The notes under the pieces: model-generated
What the model saw: the letters and a program-made list of their open reading frames with translations, nothing else
Told to the model about the DNA's origin: nothing
The model's database searches: none
Origin: an uncultured Clostridia bacterium
Lineage (GTDB): Bacteria > Bacillota > Clostridia > Christensenellales > Borkfalkiaceae
Assembly (NCBI GenBank): GCA_905235765.1
Contig: CAJOMM010000053.1
Coordinates: 1-10,035 of the forward strand
DNA: 10,035 nt
Direction of reading: 5' to 3'
Shown here: positions 1-7,889 of the stretch, piece by piece
Numbering within the stretch: the first letter of the stretch is position 1
Layout of the letters: the number at the start of each line of letters is the position of its first letter
Translations under genes and position numbers: made by a program

Positions 1-33
1 GTCTTTTAAGTTTCAACTTAAAGGGCGCCTTTT
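1..33. promoter_or_regulatory. Palindromic leader upstream of glnN
   Basis: Seen in sequence: TTTAAGTT at 5-12 is followed, after a 2-base spacer, by its exact reverse complement at 15-22. A second palindrome, GGCGCC at 24-29, is flanked by A and T runs (20-33) and followed by a T-rich stretch. It could be an operator for the glnN operon, a leader hairpin, or the end of the terminator of an upstream gene outside the window. The 2-base spacer suits a protein-binding site in DNA better than an RNA hairpin. I see no convincing -35/-10 pair, so the operon promoter probably lies upstream of the window. Confidence 0.3.
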
Positions 34-61
34 CTTTATGTAAATTTTAAGGAGATAAATT

Positions 62-2155
62 ATGGAAAAAGTTACGGAAATTTTCGGCAGTATGGTTTTT
101 GACGACAGAATAATGAAGGCGAGACTGTCGGATAAAGTTTATCAGTCGTTAAAAAAGACAATCGACGAAGGCAAAGAACTCGATATTTCTGTTGCCAACG
201 CCGTTGCGGAAACGATGAAAGAATGGGCGGTAGAAAACGGCGCGACGCATTTTACGCATTGGTTTCAACCGCTTACGGGAATAACCGCCGAAAAACACGA
301 AAGTTTTATTTCCCCTGCACCTGACGGCAGAGTGATTATGGAATTTTCCGGCAAAGAATTGATAAAAGGCGAACCCGACGCTTCGAGTTTTCCGTCGGGC
401 GGCATAAGGGCGACGTTTGAAGCGCGCGGCTATACGATGTGGGATCCTACGTCTTACGCGTTTATAAAGGATAATTGTCTCTGTATACCTACGGCGTTTT
501 GTTCTTACGGCGGAGAAGCGCTCGACAAAAAAACGCCTCTTTTACGCTCTATGGAAGCGCTTAATAAACAGGCGTTAAGAATATTAAGACTTTTCGGAAA
601 TAAAGACGTAAAAAGAGTAAACACTTCGGTAGGTCCCGAACAAGAATACTTTTTGGTCGACAAAGAGATGTTCGATAAGCGTAAAGACCTCGTCTACACC
701 GGCAGAACTCTGTTCGGGGCAAAACCGCCGAAAGGACAGGAAATGGAAGACCATTATTTCGGGGTTATAAAACCGAGAGTCGCCGCCTTCATGGCAGACT
801 TGAACGAAGAACTCTGGAAGCTCGGAATCCTCGCCAAAACCGAACACAACGAGGTTGCCCCTGCCCAGCACGAACTTGCGCCGATATATTCTACGACGAA
901 CGTTGCGACCGACCATAACCAACTCACTATGGAAATAATGCAGAAAGTTGCGTTAAAACACGGACTTTGCTGTTTATTGCACGAAAAGCCTTTCGCCGGC
1001 GTAAACGGAAGCGGCAAACACAACAACTGGTCTATGGCGACCGATACAGGTGTAAACCTTCTTTCCCCCGGTGAAACGCCGAGCGAAAACGCGCAATTTT
1101 TACTTTTCCTTTGCGCCGTCATAAAAGCCGTCGACGACTATCAGGATTTACTGCGTATTTCCGTTGCGACTGCGGGCAACGATCACAGACTCGGCGCTAA
1201 CGAAGCGCCGCCGGCAGTCGTTTCCATATTCCTTGGCGACGAACTCACGGCGATTTTAGAGGCGATAGAAACGGATACTCCCTACAAGGGAACCGAAAAG
1301 ACGACCTTAAAACTCGGAGTAGACGTTCTGCCCAAGTTTGCAAGGGACACTACGGACAGAAACAGGACTTCTCCGTTCGCGTTTACGGGCAACAAGTTCG
1401 AATTCCGTATGCTCGGCTCGTCAAACAGTATTTCCTGCGCAAACATAATGCTAAACAGCGCGGTTGCGGAATCGTTAAAAATTTATGCGGACAGGCTCGA
1501 AAAAGCCAAAGATTTTGAAACTGCCCTCCACGATATGATAAAGAAAACCATAAAAGATCATAAGCGTATACTTTTCAACGGCAACGGTTACGACGACAAA
1601 TGGTTAAAAGAAGCAAAAAAGAGAGGACTTTGCAATTATCGTACGACTCCCGACTGTATGCCGCATTTACTCGACGAAAAGAACGTAAAAATGTTGACTT
1701 CGCATAACGTGTTTACCGAAACCGAACTTAAATCGCGTTGCGAGATTATGCTCGACAACTATTGCAAGACGGTCGTTATCGAAGCGAACACCATGTCGGA
1801 TATCGCGAAAAAACAGATTTTGCCGGCAATAGAAGAATACGTCGGCGAACTTTCCAAAACCGCTAAAAACAAGACGAAAGTATTCTCCGGAATTTCCGTT
1901 GAATACGAAAAGAAAACCGCGGAAAAACTTTCGGCTTTAAGTGCGGAGATTTTAACGAAAACCGAAGAATTGGATAAAGAAATTGCCTCGTTAAAAACTG
2001 TAGGCAACGTTATTAAAGAAGGTTACGAAATAAGGGACAAACTGCTTCCTTTAATGGCGGAATTAAGGGCTGGTGCGGATACGGCGGAAACTTTAACCGC
2101 TTCAAAATACTGGCCGTTCCCGACCTACGGAGATTTGCTTTTTGGCGTAAAATAA
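62..2155 (+). CDS. glnN: Type III glutamine synthetase (GSIII)
   Basis: Makes glutamine from glutamate, ammonia and ATP in the cytoplasm; it is the main ammonium-fixing step. At 697 residues it has the length of the GSIII (GlnN) family, well above GSI or GSII (about 350-470). The family's N-terminal region is recognisable: HFTHWFQPLTG at 63-73, then KHESF, then a block rich in G, S and P near 107-123 (FPSGGIRATFEARGY). Catalytic-domain motifs follow in order: GPEQEYF at 191-197 (metal-binding glutamates), NEVAPAQHE at 263-271, NGSGKHNNWS at 315-324, and RTSPFAFTGNKFEFR at 435-449 (substrate arginines). The C-terminus ends in the family-typical FPTYGDLLFGVK. The ATG has AAGGAG at 49-54 with a 7-base spacer. 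It heads the apparent operon and is followed 24 bases later by the ammonium transporter, which fits ammonium assimilation. The reading frame is intact and the assignment is secure. Confidence 0.97.
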   Translation: MEKVTEIFGSMVFDDRIMKARLSDKVYQSLKKTIDEGKELDISVANAVAETMKEWAVENGATHFTHWFQPLTGITAEKHESFISPAPDGRVIMEFSGKELIKGEPDASSFPSGGIRATFEARGYTMWDPTSYAFIKDNCLCIPTAFCSYGGEALDKKTPLLRSMEALNKQALRILRLFGNKDVKRVNTSVGPEQEYFLVDKEMFDKRKDLVYTGRTLFGAKPPKGQEMEDHYFGVIKPRVAAFMADLNEELWKLGILAKTEHNEVAPAQHELAPIYSTTNVATDHNQLTMEIMQKVALKHGLCCLLHEKPFAGVNGSGKHNNWSMATDTGVNLLSPGETPSENAQFLLFLCAVIKAVDDYQDLLRISVATAGNDHRLGANEAPPAVVSIFLGDELTAILEAIETDTPYKGTEKTTLKLGVDVLPKFARDTTDRNRTSPFAFTGNKFEFRMLGSSNSISCANIMLNSAVAESLKIYADRLEKAKDFETALHDMIKKTIKDHKRILFNGNGYDDKWLKEAKKRGLCNYRTTPDCMPHLLDEKNVKMLTSHNVFTETELKSRCEIMLDNYCKTVVIEANTMSDIAKKQILPAIEEYVGELSKTAKNKTKVFSGISVEYEKKTAEKLSALSAEILTKTEELDKEIASLKTVGNVIKEGYEIRDKLLPLMAELRAGADTAETLTASKYWPFPTYGDLLFGVK

Positions 2156-2179
2156 CCGCCGAAACAAAGGAGAAATTTT

Positions 2180-3904
2180 ATGACTATCGAATTCTGGTAT
2201 TTAATAGGCGCGGCGCTCGTATTTTTTATGCAAGCGGGGTTCGCTATGGTGGAAACGGGTTTCACGAGAGCGAAAAACGCAGGCAACATCATAATGAAAA
2301 ATTTAATGGACTTTTGTATCGGAACGGTAGTATTTATGCTCCTTGGATTCGGGCTTATGATGGGCGAGGATACGCTCTTCGGTCTTGTCGGCGTGCCTAA
2401 TCTCGACTTATTCACCAAGTTTTCGGCGTTTATTTCGGGTACGGGCGAAGGCTTTACAGAAGCGTCCATATTCGTGTTTAACCTTGTATTCTGCGCGACG
2501 GCGGCGACTATCGTGTCGGGTTCTATGGCAGAAAGAACGAAGTTTTTGTCCTACTGTATTTATTCGGGTATAATCTCGCTCGTTATCTACCCTATAGAAG
2601 CGCATTGGATTTGGGGCGGCGGCTGGCTTGCCACTTTAGGTTTTCACGATTTTGCTGGTTCTACCGCGATACATATGGTCGGCGGAATCACCGCGCTTAT
2701 AGGCGCGATTATGGTAGGGCCCAGAATAGGTAAGTACGAATACGACAAAAACGGAAAGGTAATTAAGGTAAACGCAATACAAGGGCACTCTATTCCTTTG
2801 GGCGCACTCGGCGCGTTTATACTTTGGTTCGGCTGGTACGGGTTTAACGGCGCGGCGGCAACTACGACGAGCGAACTTGCAACTATATTTTTAAACACCA
2901 CTATTGCCCCGGCGGTCGCTACTTGCGTAACTATGGTATTTACTTGGGTAAAGAACGGTAAACCAGACGTTTCTATGTGTATAAACGCTTGCCTTGCGGG
3001 TTTGGTCGGAATTACCGCCGGTTGCGTCGCTTTGGACGCTATTGGAGCAACTGTTGTCGGTATAGTTTCAGGATTTTTAGTGGTTTTTGTCGTGGAATTT
3101 TTGGACTTAAAACTGCATATAGACGATCCCGTCGGCGCTGTCGGCGTTCATATGGCAAACGGTATTTGGGGAACTATTGCCGTCGGACTTTTAGCAAATC
3201 CCGATGCGCCCGCGCACTTAAACGGACTTTTCTACACGGGTGATTTTACGCAAATAGGTGTGCAACTTTTAGGATTTATCTCTGTCGCCACTTATACCGT
3301 AATAATGATGACTATATGCTTTACTATCATCAAAAAGACGGTTGGGTTAAGGGTAAGTCGCGAAGAAGAAATCAAAGGACTTGATAAAACTGAACACGGA
3401 CTTCCTTCGGCTTATGCGGACTTTGCTCCGTCAACTGTTGCTTACGCGGACTATATAAGCGAAGATACGGTGGTTGTTAGCGGAGATACTCCGCCTGCGG
3501 AAGCGATACCCGTCAAAAAAGTGGACAGTGTTGTTACGAAAGGACAACCCAAATTTACGAAAATCGAAATTATATTTAAGGAAGAACGCTTGTACGCCTT
3601 AAAAGAAGCGCTTTCTAAACTCGGAATAACGGGTATGACGGTGTCGCATGTTATGGGTTACGGTCAGCAAAAGGGCAAGCCCGAATATTACAGGGGCGTT
3701 GCGGTCGAAACCAACTTACTCCCCAAAGTTCAGATGGATATAGTCGTTAGTAAAATTCCCGTAAGGGCGGTTATCGAAACGGCAAAAAACGTCCTTTACA
3801 CGGGGCATATCGGCGACGGCAAGATTTTTGTTTACGATGTGGAAAACGTGGTAAAAGTAAGAACGGGCGAAGAAGGGTACGACGCTCTTCAAGACGTAGA
3901 ATAG
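2180..3904 (+). CDS. amt: Ammonium transporter Amt with C-terminal PII regulatory domain
   Basis: Membrane ammonium channel fused to its own regulator. Residues 1 to about 390 are an Amt/AmtB channel with about 11 hydrophobic segments. It has the DFAG motif at 157-160 and the twin pore histidines at H165 (STAIHMVGG) and H324 (VGVHMANG). The usual cytoplasmic tail (RVSREEEIKGLD) follows. After a linker at about 410-457 comes a complete PII (GlnB/GlnK) domain at about 458-574. It has the T-loop at about 492-512, the TGHIGDGKIF loop at 541-550, and RTGE at 561-564. Residues matching the 2-oxoglutarate and ATP contacts of free PII are kept (Q497, K516, K548, R561). The T-loop position equal to Tyr51 of E. 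coli GlnB is V509, so uridylylation is not expected and control is probably by ligand binding alone. Separate Amt and GlnK proteins are the commoner arrangement. The ATG has AAAGGAG at 2166-2172. Downstream asnB starts 12 bases after the stop. Confidence 0.95.
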   Translation: MTIEFWYLIGAALVFFMQAGFAMVETGFTRAKNAGNIIMKNLMDFCIGTVVFMLLGFGLMMGEDTLFGLVGVPNLDLFTKFSAFISGTGEGFTEASIFVFNLVFCATAATIVSGSMAERTKFLSYCIYSGIISLVIYPIEAHWIWGGGWLATLGFHDFAGSTAIHMVGGITALIGAIMVGPRIGKYEYDKNGKVIKVNAIQGHSIPLGALGAFILWFGWYGFNGAAATTTSELATIFLNTTIAPAVATCVTMVFTWVKNGKPDVSMCINACLAGLVGITAGCVALDAIGATVVGIVSGFLVVFVVEFLDLKLHIDDPVGAVGVHMANGIWGTIAVGLLANPDAPAHLNGLFYTGDFTQIGVQLLGFISVATYTVIMMTICFTIIKKTVGLRVSREEEIKGLDKTEHGLPSAYADFAPSTVAYADYISEDTVVVSGDTPPAEAIPVKKVDSVVTKGQPKFTKIEIIFKEERLYALKEALSKLGITGMTVSHVMGYGQQKGKPEYYRGVAVETNLLPKVQMDIVVSKIPVRAVIETAKNVLYTGHIGDGKIFVYDVENVVKVRTGEEGYDALQDVE

Positions 3905-3909
3905 AAGGA
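3903..3909 (+). promoter_or_regulatory. Ribosome binding site that fixes the asnB start
   Basis: AGAAGGA lies 7 bases before ATG 3917. It overlaps the amt-PII stop codon (3902-3904). It decides between ATG 3917 and an in-frame TTG at 3911, because only ATG 3917 places the catalytic cysteine at residue 2, as this enzyme family requires after removal of Met1. Confidence 0.7.
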
Positions 3910-4996
3910 TTTGATTATGTGTGGAATTATGGCGTATTGCGGCGCGGCGGACAGAAAACAATTTATCGTTCATTTTGCCAAGACTAAATCCCGCGGACCG
4001 GACGACACTCGCGTCGCCGAAGCAGGAAGCGGAATACTCGGCTTTCACCGCCTTGCGATAATGGGGCTAAACGAAAACGGCATGCAGCCTTTCGAATTTG
4101 ACGACGCTTTTGCCGTTATTAACGGCGAAATATACGGTTTTCAGAAGTTAAAAAACCAACTGATAAAAAAAGGCTACGTTTTCAAAAGCGACAGCGATTG
4201 CGAAATACTTTTACCGCTTTACAGAGAGTACGGCACGGATCTTTTTTCTATGCTCGACGCGGAATTCGCCTGCGTTATTTACGACGCTAAAACCGACGAA
4301 TATATCGCCGCGCGCGACCCTATCGGCATAAGACCGTTATATTACGGTTACGATAAAGACGGAACGATTGTTTTTGCGTCGGAACCCAAAAACCTCGTCG
4401 GAATAACGGAAAAGATAATTCCTTTCCCCACGGGGCATTACTATAAAGACGGAAAATTCTATTGTTATAATGCGATTGCCGAAAGACAGCGGTACTCTGA
4501 CGACGATATAGAAACCGTTTGCAAAAATATTCGCGAAAAACTTATTGCAGGCGTAAAAAAGCGGCTTGTTTCGGACGCCAAAGTCGGATTTTTGCTTTCC
4601 GGCGGACTGGACTCTTCTCTCGTTTGCGCCATTGCGCAGCGCGCAAATAAAACGCCTATAAAGACTTTTGCGATAGGCATGGTAGACGACGCGATAGACT
4701 TAAAGTACGCGCGGCAGGTTGCGGACTACATAGGCAGCGACCACACGGAATTTTATATGACGAAAGAAGAAATTCTTTCTTCTTTGGAAGAAGTAATATA
4801 TATTCTCGGAACTTTCGATATAACCACTATCCGCGCGAGTATGGGTATGTATCTTCTTTGTAAAAAGATACACGAAAACAGCGATATCCGCGTACTTTTA
4901 ACGGGTGAAATTTCCGACGAACTCTTCGGGTATAAGTATACGGATTTTGCGCCGTCGCCTGAGGAATTTCAGAAAGAGTCCGAAAAAAGAATAAGT

Positions 4997-5003
4997 TCAT
5001 ATG
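4997..5003 (+). other. Frame lesion 1 in asnB
   Basis: The upstream frame reads through serine codon TCA at 4997-4999. A single T (5000) then precedes ATG 5001, where homology continues one frame over. Alignment with E. coli AsnB (KLLALHMYD) leaves exactly two residues unfilled between ISS and MYD, that is six expected bases with one present. A net loss of five bases is the simplest reading. Confidence 0.8.
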
Positions 5004-5204
5004 TACGACGTTCTTCGCGCGGACAGGTGTATATCCGTCAATTCTTTGGAAGCGAGAGTTCCTTTCGGCGACCTTGACTTCGTGAAATACGTCCTTTCGG
5101 TAAATCCGAAATTAAAAATCAACACCTACAACAAAGGCAAATATCTTTTAAGAAAAGCGTTCGAAGGCGGTTATCTTCCGCACGACATTTTATACAGAGA
5201 AAAG

Positions 5205-5211
5205 GCGGTCG
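5205..5211 (+). other. Frame lesion 2 in asnB
   Basis: The middle frame reads Y-R-E-K-A, with the alanine codon at 5205-5207. One G (5208) remains, then S-D-A-V-G-H-S-M resumes in the next frame from TCG 5209. E. coli AsnB has K-E-Q-F-S-D here, so two residues, the second probably Phe, are missing. This again fits a 5-base loss. Confidence 0.8.
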
Positions 5212-5482
5212 GACGCGGTAGGACATTCCATGGTGGACTACTTAAAAGAATATGCCGAAAGCCTGTATTCGGACGAAGAGTTTGAGGGAAAAAGAACAAA
5301 ATACACTCACGCGGCGCCGTTCACCAAAGAATCGCTTTTATATCGTGAAATTTTCGAAAAATATTACCCCGGTCAGGGAGAAATGATAAAAGATTTCTGG
5401 ATGCCTAATAAATCATGGAAAGGCTGCGAAGTCAACGATCCTTCGGCGAGAGTCTTATCCAATTACGGCGACAGCGGAAAAT

Positions 5483-5490
5483 AAAGGAGG
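5483..5490 (+). promoter_or_regulatory. Strong ribosome binding site of pyrG overlapping the asnB stop
   Basis: AAAGGAGG begins inside the TAA (5482-5484) that ends the asnB remnant and sits 6 bases before ATG 5497. Translation of pyrG can therefore start on its own, even though ribosomes from the broken asnB frame would stop early at 5077. Confidence 0.75.
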
Positions 5491-5496
5491 AAACTG

Positions 5497-7107
5497 ATGG
5501 CAAAGTACATTTTTGTAACGGGCGGAGTCGTTTCGGGACTCGGAAAAGGAATAACGGCGGCGTCCCTCGGACGACTGCTTAAATCGCGCGGGCTTAAAGT
5601 CGCGGCTCAAAAACTCGATCCTTACATAAACGTCGATCCGGGAACAATGAGCCCCTACCAACACGGCGAAGTCTACGTTACCGAAGACGGCGCGGAAACA
5701 GATCTCGATTTAGGTCATTACGAACGTTTTATCGACGAGGACCTTAACAAGTATTCTAACCTTACGACGGGCAAAGTGTATTGGAGCGTGCTCAATAAAG
5801 AGCGCAAAGGCGAATATCTGGGGCATACGGTTCAGGTGATTCCGCATATTACCAACGAGATAAAGGAATTCGTTTATTCGGTCGGCAATCATACGGACGC
5901 CGACGTAGTTATAACCGAAATAGGCGGCACTATCGGCGATATAGAATCGCAACCGTTTTTAGAAGCGGCAAGACAAATTTCGCTGGAAGTCGGAAGAGAC
6001 AACTGTCTGTTTATACACGTTACGCTCGTTCCGTTCATAAAAGGCTCGGACGAACATAAATCGAAACCTACGCAACACTCGGTAAAAGAATTGCAAGGGA
6101 TGGGAATAAAACCCGACGTTATAGTTTTAAGGGCGGACGAACCGCTTGAAAGAGAGATTTTTGAAAAAATTTCGTTGTTTTGCAACGTTCCGACGGATTG
6201 CGTAATAGAAAACATAACTCTCCCCAACCTTTACGAGGCACCGCTTATGCTCGAAAAGCAGAATTTTTCTTCCGTCGTTTGCAGGCAACTCGGATTAACG
6301 ACCAAAGCCCCCGACCTTGCCGAGTGGGAAAATCTCGTAAGAAGAATAAAAACAAGAACCAAAACCGTAAATATCGCGCTCGTCGGCAAATACGTTAAAC
6401 TGCACGACGCATATTTATCCGTTGCGGAAGCGCTGCGCCACGCCGGATACGAATACGGAACTAAAATATCGATAAATTGGGTAGACTCCGAAACGCTTAC
6501 CGAAGAAAACGTAAAAGAGACGTTAAAAGAAGCGAACGGAATAATAGTGCCCGGCGGTTTCGGCGGCAGGGGTATAGAAGGTATGATAGCCGCAGTCAGA
6601 TATGCAAGAGAAAACGGTATTCCTTTCTTCGGAATATGTCTCGGCATGCAGATAGCGGTTATAGAATACGCGAGAAACGTTTTAGGATATAAAGACGCCA
6701 ATTCCGGCGAATTCGACGAGAATTGTAAGCATAAAGTCATTGATTTTATGCCGGGACAAAGCGACGAAATAGATAAGGGCGGCACTTTGCGGTTAGGCAG
6801 ATTTCCGTGCGTTATAAAAAGCGGGACGACGATGGCTCGCTGTTACGGAAAAACGGAAATTTTCGAACGCCACCGCCACAGATACGAGTTCAATAACGAC
6901 TATAAAGACGAATTCGTGAAAAAGGGGTTGACCATAGGCGGCGTTTCGCCTGACGGAAGACTTGTGGAAACGGTTGAACTAAGCGAAAGACCTTTCTACG
7001 TAGGCGTGCAATTCCACCCCGAATTCAAATCCAGACCGAATAGTCCGCATCCGCTTTTCAAGGGATTTATAAAAGCGTCTTTACAAAACAAGGAAAAAGA
7101 ACAATGA
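5497..7107 (+). CDS. pyrG: CTP synthase
   Basis: Cytoplasmic enzyme that aminates UTP to CTP using ATP and glutamine nitrogen; the last step of de novo pyrimidine nucleotide synthesis. At 536 residues it is of normal family length. The N-terminal synthase domain starts with KYIFVTGGVVSGLGKGI (3-19, P-loop) and carries EIGGTIGDIE at 141-150, a metal and nucleotide-binding region. The C-terminal class I glutamine amidotransferase domain (from about 290) has the oxyanion loop PGGFGGRG at 352-359, nucleophile C381 in GICLGMQ, and the catalytic pair H507 and E509 in VQFHPEF. ERHRHRYEFN at 457-466 is also typical. All key residues are present. It starts 12 bases after the asnB remnant and its TGA stop overlaps the dapF ATG by four bases (ATGA at 7104-7107), so it is probably translationally coupled to dapF. 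The use of glutamine links it to glnN upstream. Confidence 0.98.
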   Translation: MAKYIFVTGGVVSGLGKGITAASLGRLLKSRGLKVAAQKLDPYINVDPGTMSPYQHGEVYVTEDGAETDLDLGHYERFIDEDLNKYSNLTTGKVYWSVLNKERKGEYLGHTVQVIPHITNEIKEFVYSVGNHTDADVVITEIGGTIGDIESQPFLEAARQISLEVGRDNCLFIHVTLVPFIKGSDEHKSKPTQHSVKELQGMGIKPDVIVLRADEPLEREIFEKISLFCNVPTDCVIENITLPNLYEAPLMLEKQNFSSVVCRQLGLTTKAPDLAEWENLVRRIKTRTKTVNIALVGKYVKLHDAYLSVAEALRHAGYEYGTKISINWVDSETLTEENVKETLKEANGIIVPGGFGGRGIEGMIAAVRYARENGIPFFGICLGMQIAVIEYARNVLGYKDANSGEFDENCKHKVIDFMPGQSDEIDKGGTLRLGRFPCVIKSGTTMARCYGKTEIFERHRHRYEFNNDYKDEFVKKGLTIGGVSPDGRLVETVELSERPFYVGVQFHPEFKSRPNSPHPLFKGFIKASLQNKEKEQ

Positions 7108-7889
7108 AATTTACAAAAATGCAGGGGCTTGGCAACGATTACTTATATATCTACGGCGAAGCGCCGGAAAACGTGAAGGAACTTGCGATAAAATATTCCG
7201 ACCGGCATTTCGGAGTGGGGTCGGACGGGCTTATATTCATTTCTCCGTCGGAAAAAGCCGATTTTAAGATGCGTATCTTTAACGCCGACGGTTCCGAAGC
7301 CAAAATGTGCGGCAACGGCATCCGTTGCGTCGGTAAATACGTTTACGACAAGGGATATACTGACAAAACCACGCTTACCGTAGAAACGCTGTCCGGTATT
7401 AAAACGCTTACCCTTTCACAGTATTACGGCGAAGTCAAAACCGTTTCGGTAGATATGGGCAAGGTTATAGTGGAAAAGGATATCGTGATAACGGCTCAAA
7501 ATAAAGAATTTACCGCTACCCCCGTTTCGGTCGGCAATCCGCATATTGTAATTTTCTTAAAAGACGTAGAGAATTTCCCGATAGAAATCTACGGTAAAAT
7601 TCTGGAAAAGCACGAGATGTTCCCCGACGGCGTAAACGTGGAATTTGCGGAAATTAAAGACGGATATATCCGTATGCGCGTGTGGGAGCGCGGCAGCGGA
7701 ATAACGCTTGCTTGCGGAACGGGCGCGTGCGCCACGGTTTCCGCCGCAGTCAAAAAAGGCTTTGCGCGTGAAAACGAATTTACAACCGTTCGCCTCGACG
7801 GCGGAGAATTAAAAATAAAGTATCAGAACGAAAACGTCGTTATGACGGGAAGCGCCGAATTCGTCGCAGAAGGAGAGACTTATGACTAA
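7104..7889 (+). CDS. dapF: Diaminopimelate epimerase
   Basis: Interconverts LL- and meso-diaminopimelate in the cytoplasm, giving the peptidoglycan cross-linker and lysine precursor; no cofactor is needed. Its 261 residues fit the family. The start KMQGLGNDYLYIYG (5-18) is the usual N-terminal signature. The two catalytic cysteines sit in their motifs: C69 in NADGSEAKMCGNGIRC (60-75) and C204 in ACGTGACAT (203-211). The substrate-binding E195-R196 pair (WERGSG) is present. The ATG overlaps the pyrG stop, with only a weak AAGG about 10 bases upstream (7090-7093), which suggests coupled translation. The 3' end overlaps dapL by 8 bases. The neighbour dapL makes the LL-diaminopimelate that this enzyme uses. 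Confidence 0.97.
   Translation: MKFTKMQGLGNDYLYIYGEAPENVKELAIKYSDRHFGVGSDGLIFISPSEKADFKMRIFNADGSEAKMCGNGIRCVGKYVYDKGYTDKTTLTVETLSGIKTLTLSQYYGEVKTVSVDMGKVIVEKDIVITAQNKEFTATPVSVGNPHIVIFLKDVENFPIEIYGKILEKHEMFPDGVNVEFAEIKDGYIRMRVWERGSGITLACGTGACATVSAAVKKGFARENEFTTVRLDGGELKIKYQNENVVMTGSAEFVAEGETYD

Larger units (their letters stand above)
3917..5484 (+). pseudogene. asnB: Asparagine synthetase B (glutamine-hydrolysing), broken by two frame lesions
   Basis: Would convert aspartate, glutamine and ATP to asparagine. The first frame (3917-5077) encodes 361 homologous residues. It has the N-terminal glutaminase domain with nucleophile Cys2 (MCGI), RGPDD at 26-30, NGEIYG at 69-74 and ARDPIGIRPLYYG at 132-144. 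It also has the start of the synthetase domain, with the ATP pyrophosphatase loop SGGLDSS at 228-234 and LLTGEISDELFG at 327-338. After 4999 this frame degenerates and stops at 5077. Homology resumes in the +1 frame at 5001 (MYDVLRADRCISVNSLEARV) up to 5207. It moves +1 again at 5209 (SDAVGHSMVDYLKEYAESLY) and runs to TAA 5482-5484, ending with the family-like NDPSARV tail. Against E. coli AsnB, two residues are missing at each junction, so each fits a 5-base loss. The repaired protein would be about 525 residues, near the normal 550. As written, only a truncated protein lacking the C-terminal part of the synthetase domain can be made. The flanking sequence shows no other decay, so the damage is recent or artefactual. 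Confidence 0.9.

Noticed and set aside
584..1122. Two minus-strand open frames (112 and 122 codons) inside glnN
   Set aside because: Antisense to invariant glutamine synthetase motifs, overlapping each other, with no family resemblance.
3911..3916. TTG start for asnB two codons upstream
   Set aside because: It would bury the catalytic cysteine at residue 4; ATG 3917 gives Cys2 and has a properly spaced ribosome binding site.
4997..5211. Programmed frameshifting in asnB
   Set aside because: Neither junction has a slippery codon that could re-pair in the +1 frame, neither sits at a stop codon, and two residues would be missing each time.
5001..5484. Two small separate genes downstream of asnB
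   Set aside because: Both encode consecutive parts of the asparagine synthetase C-terminal domain in order, so they are fragments of one gene.
6231..6785. 184-codon open frame on the minus strand inside pyrG
   Set aside because: It lies fully antisense to a conserved catalytic part of CTP synthase, has no ribosome binding site recognised, and its product resembles no family; it is a codon-bias shadow.
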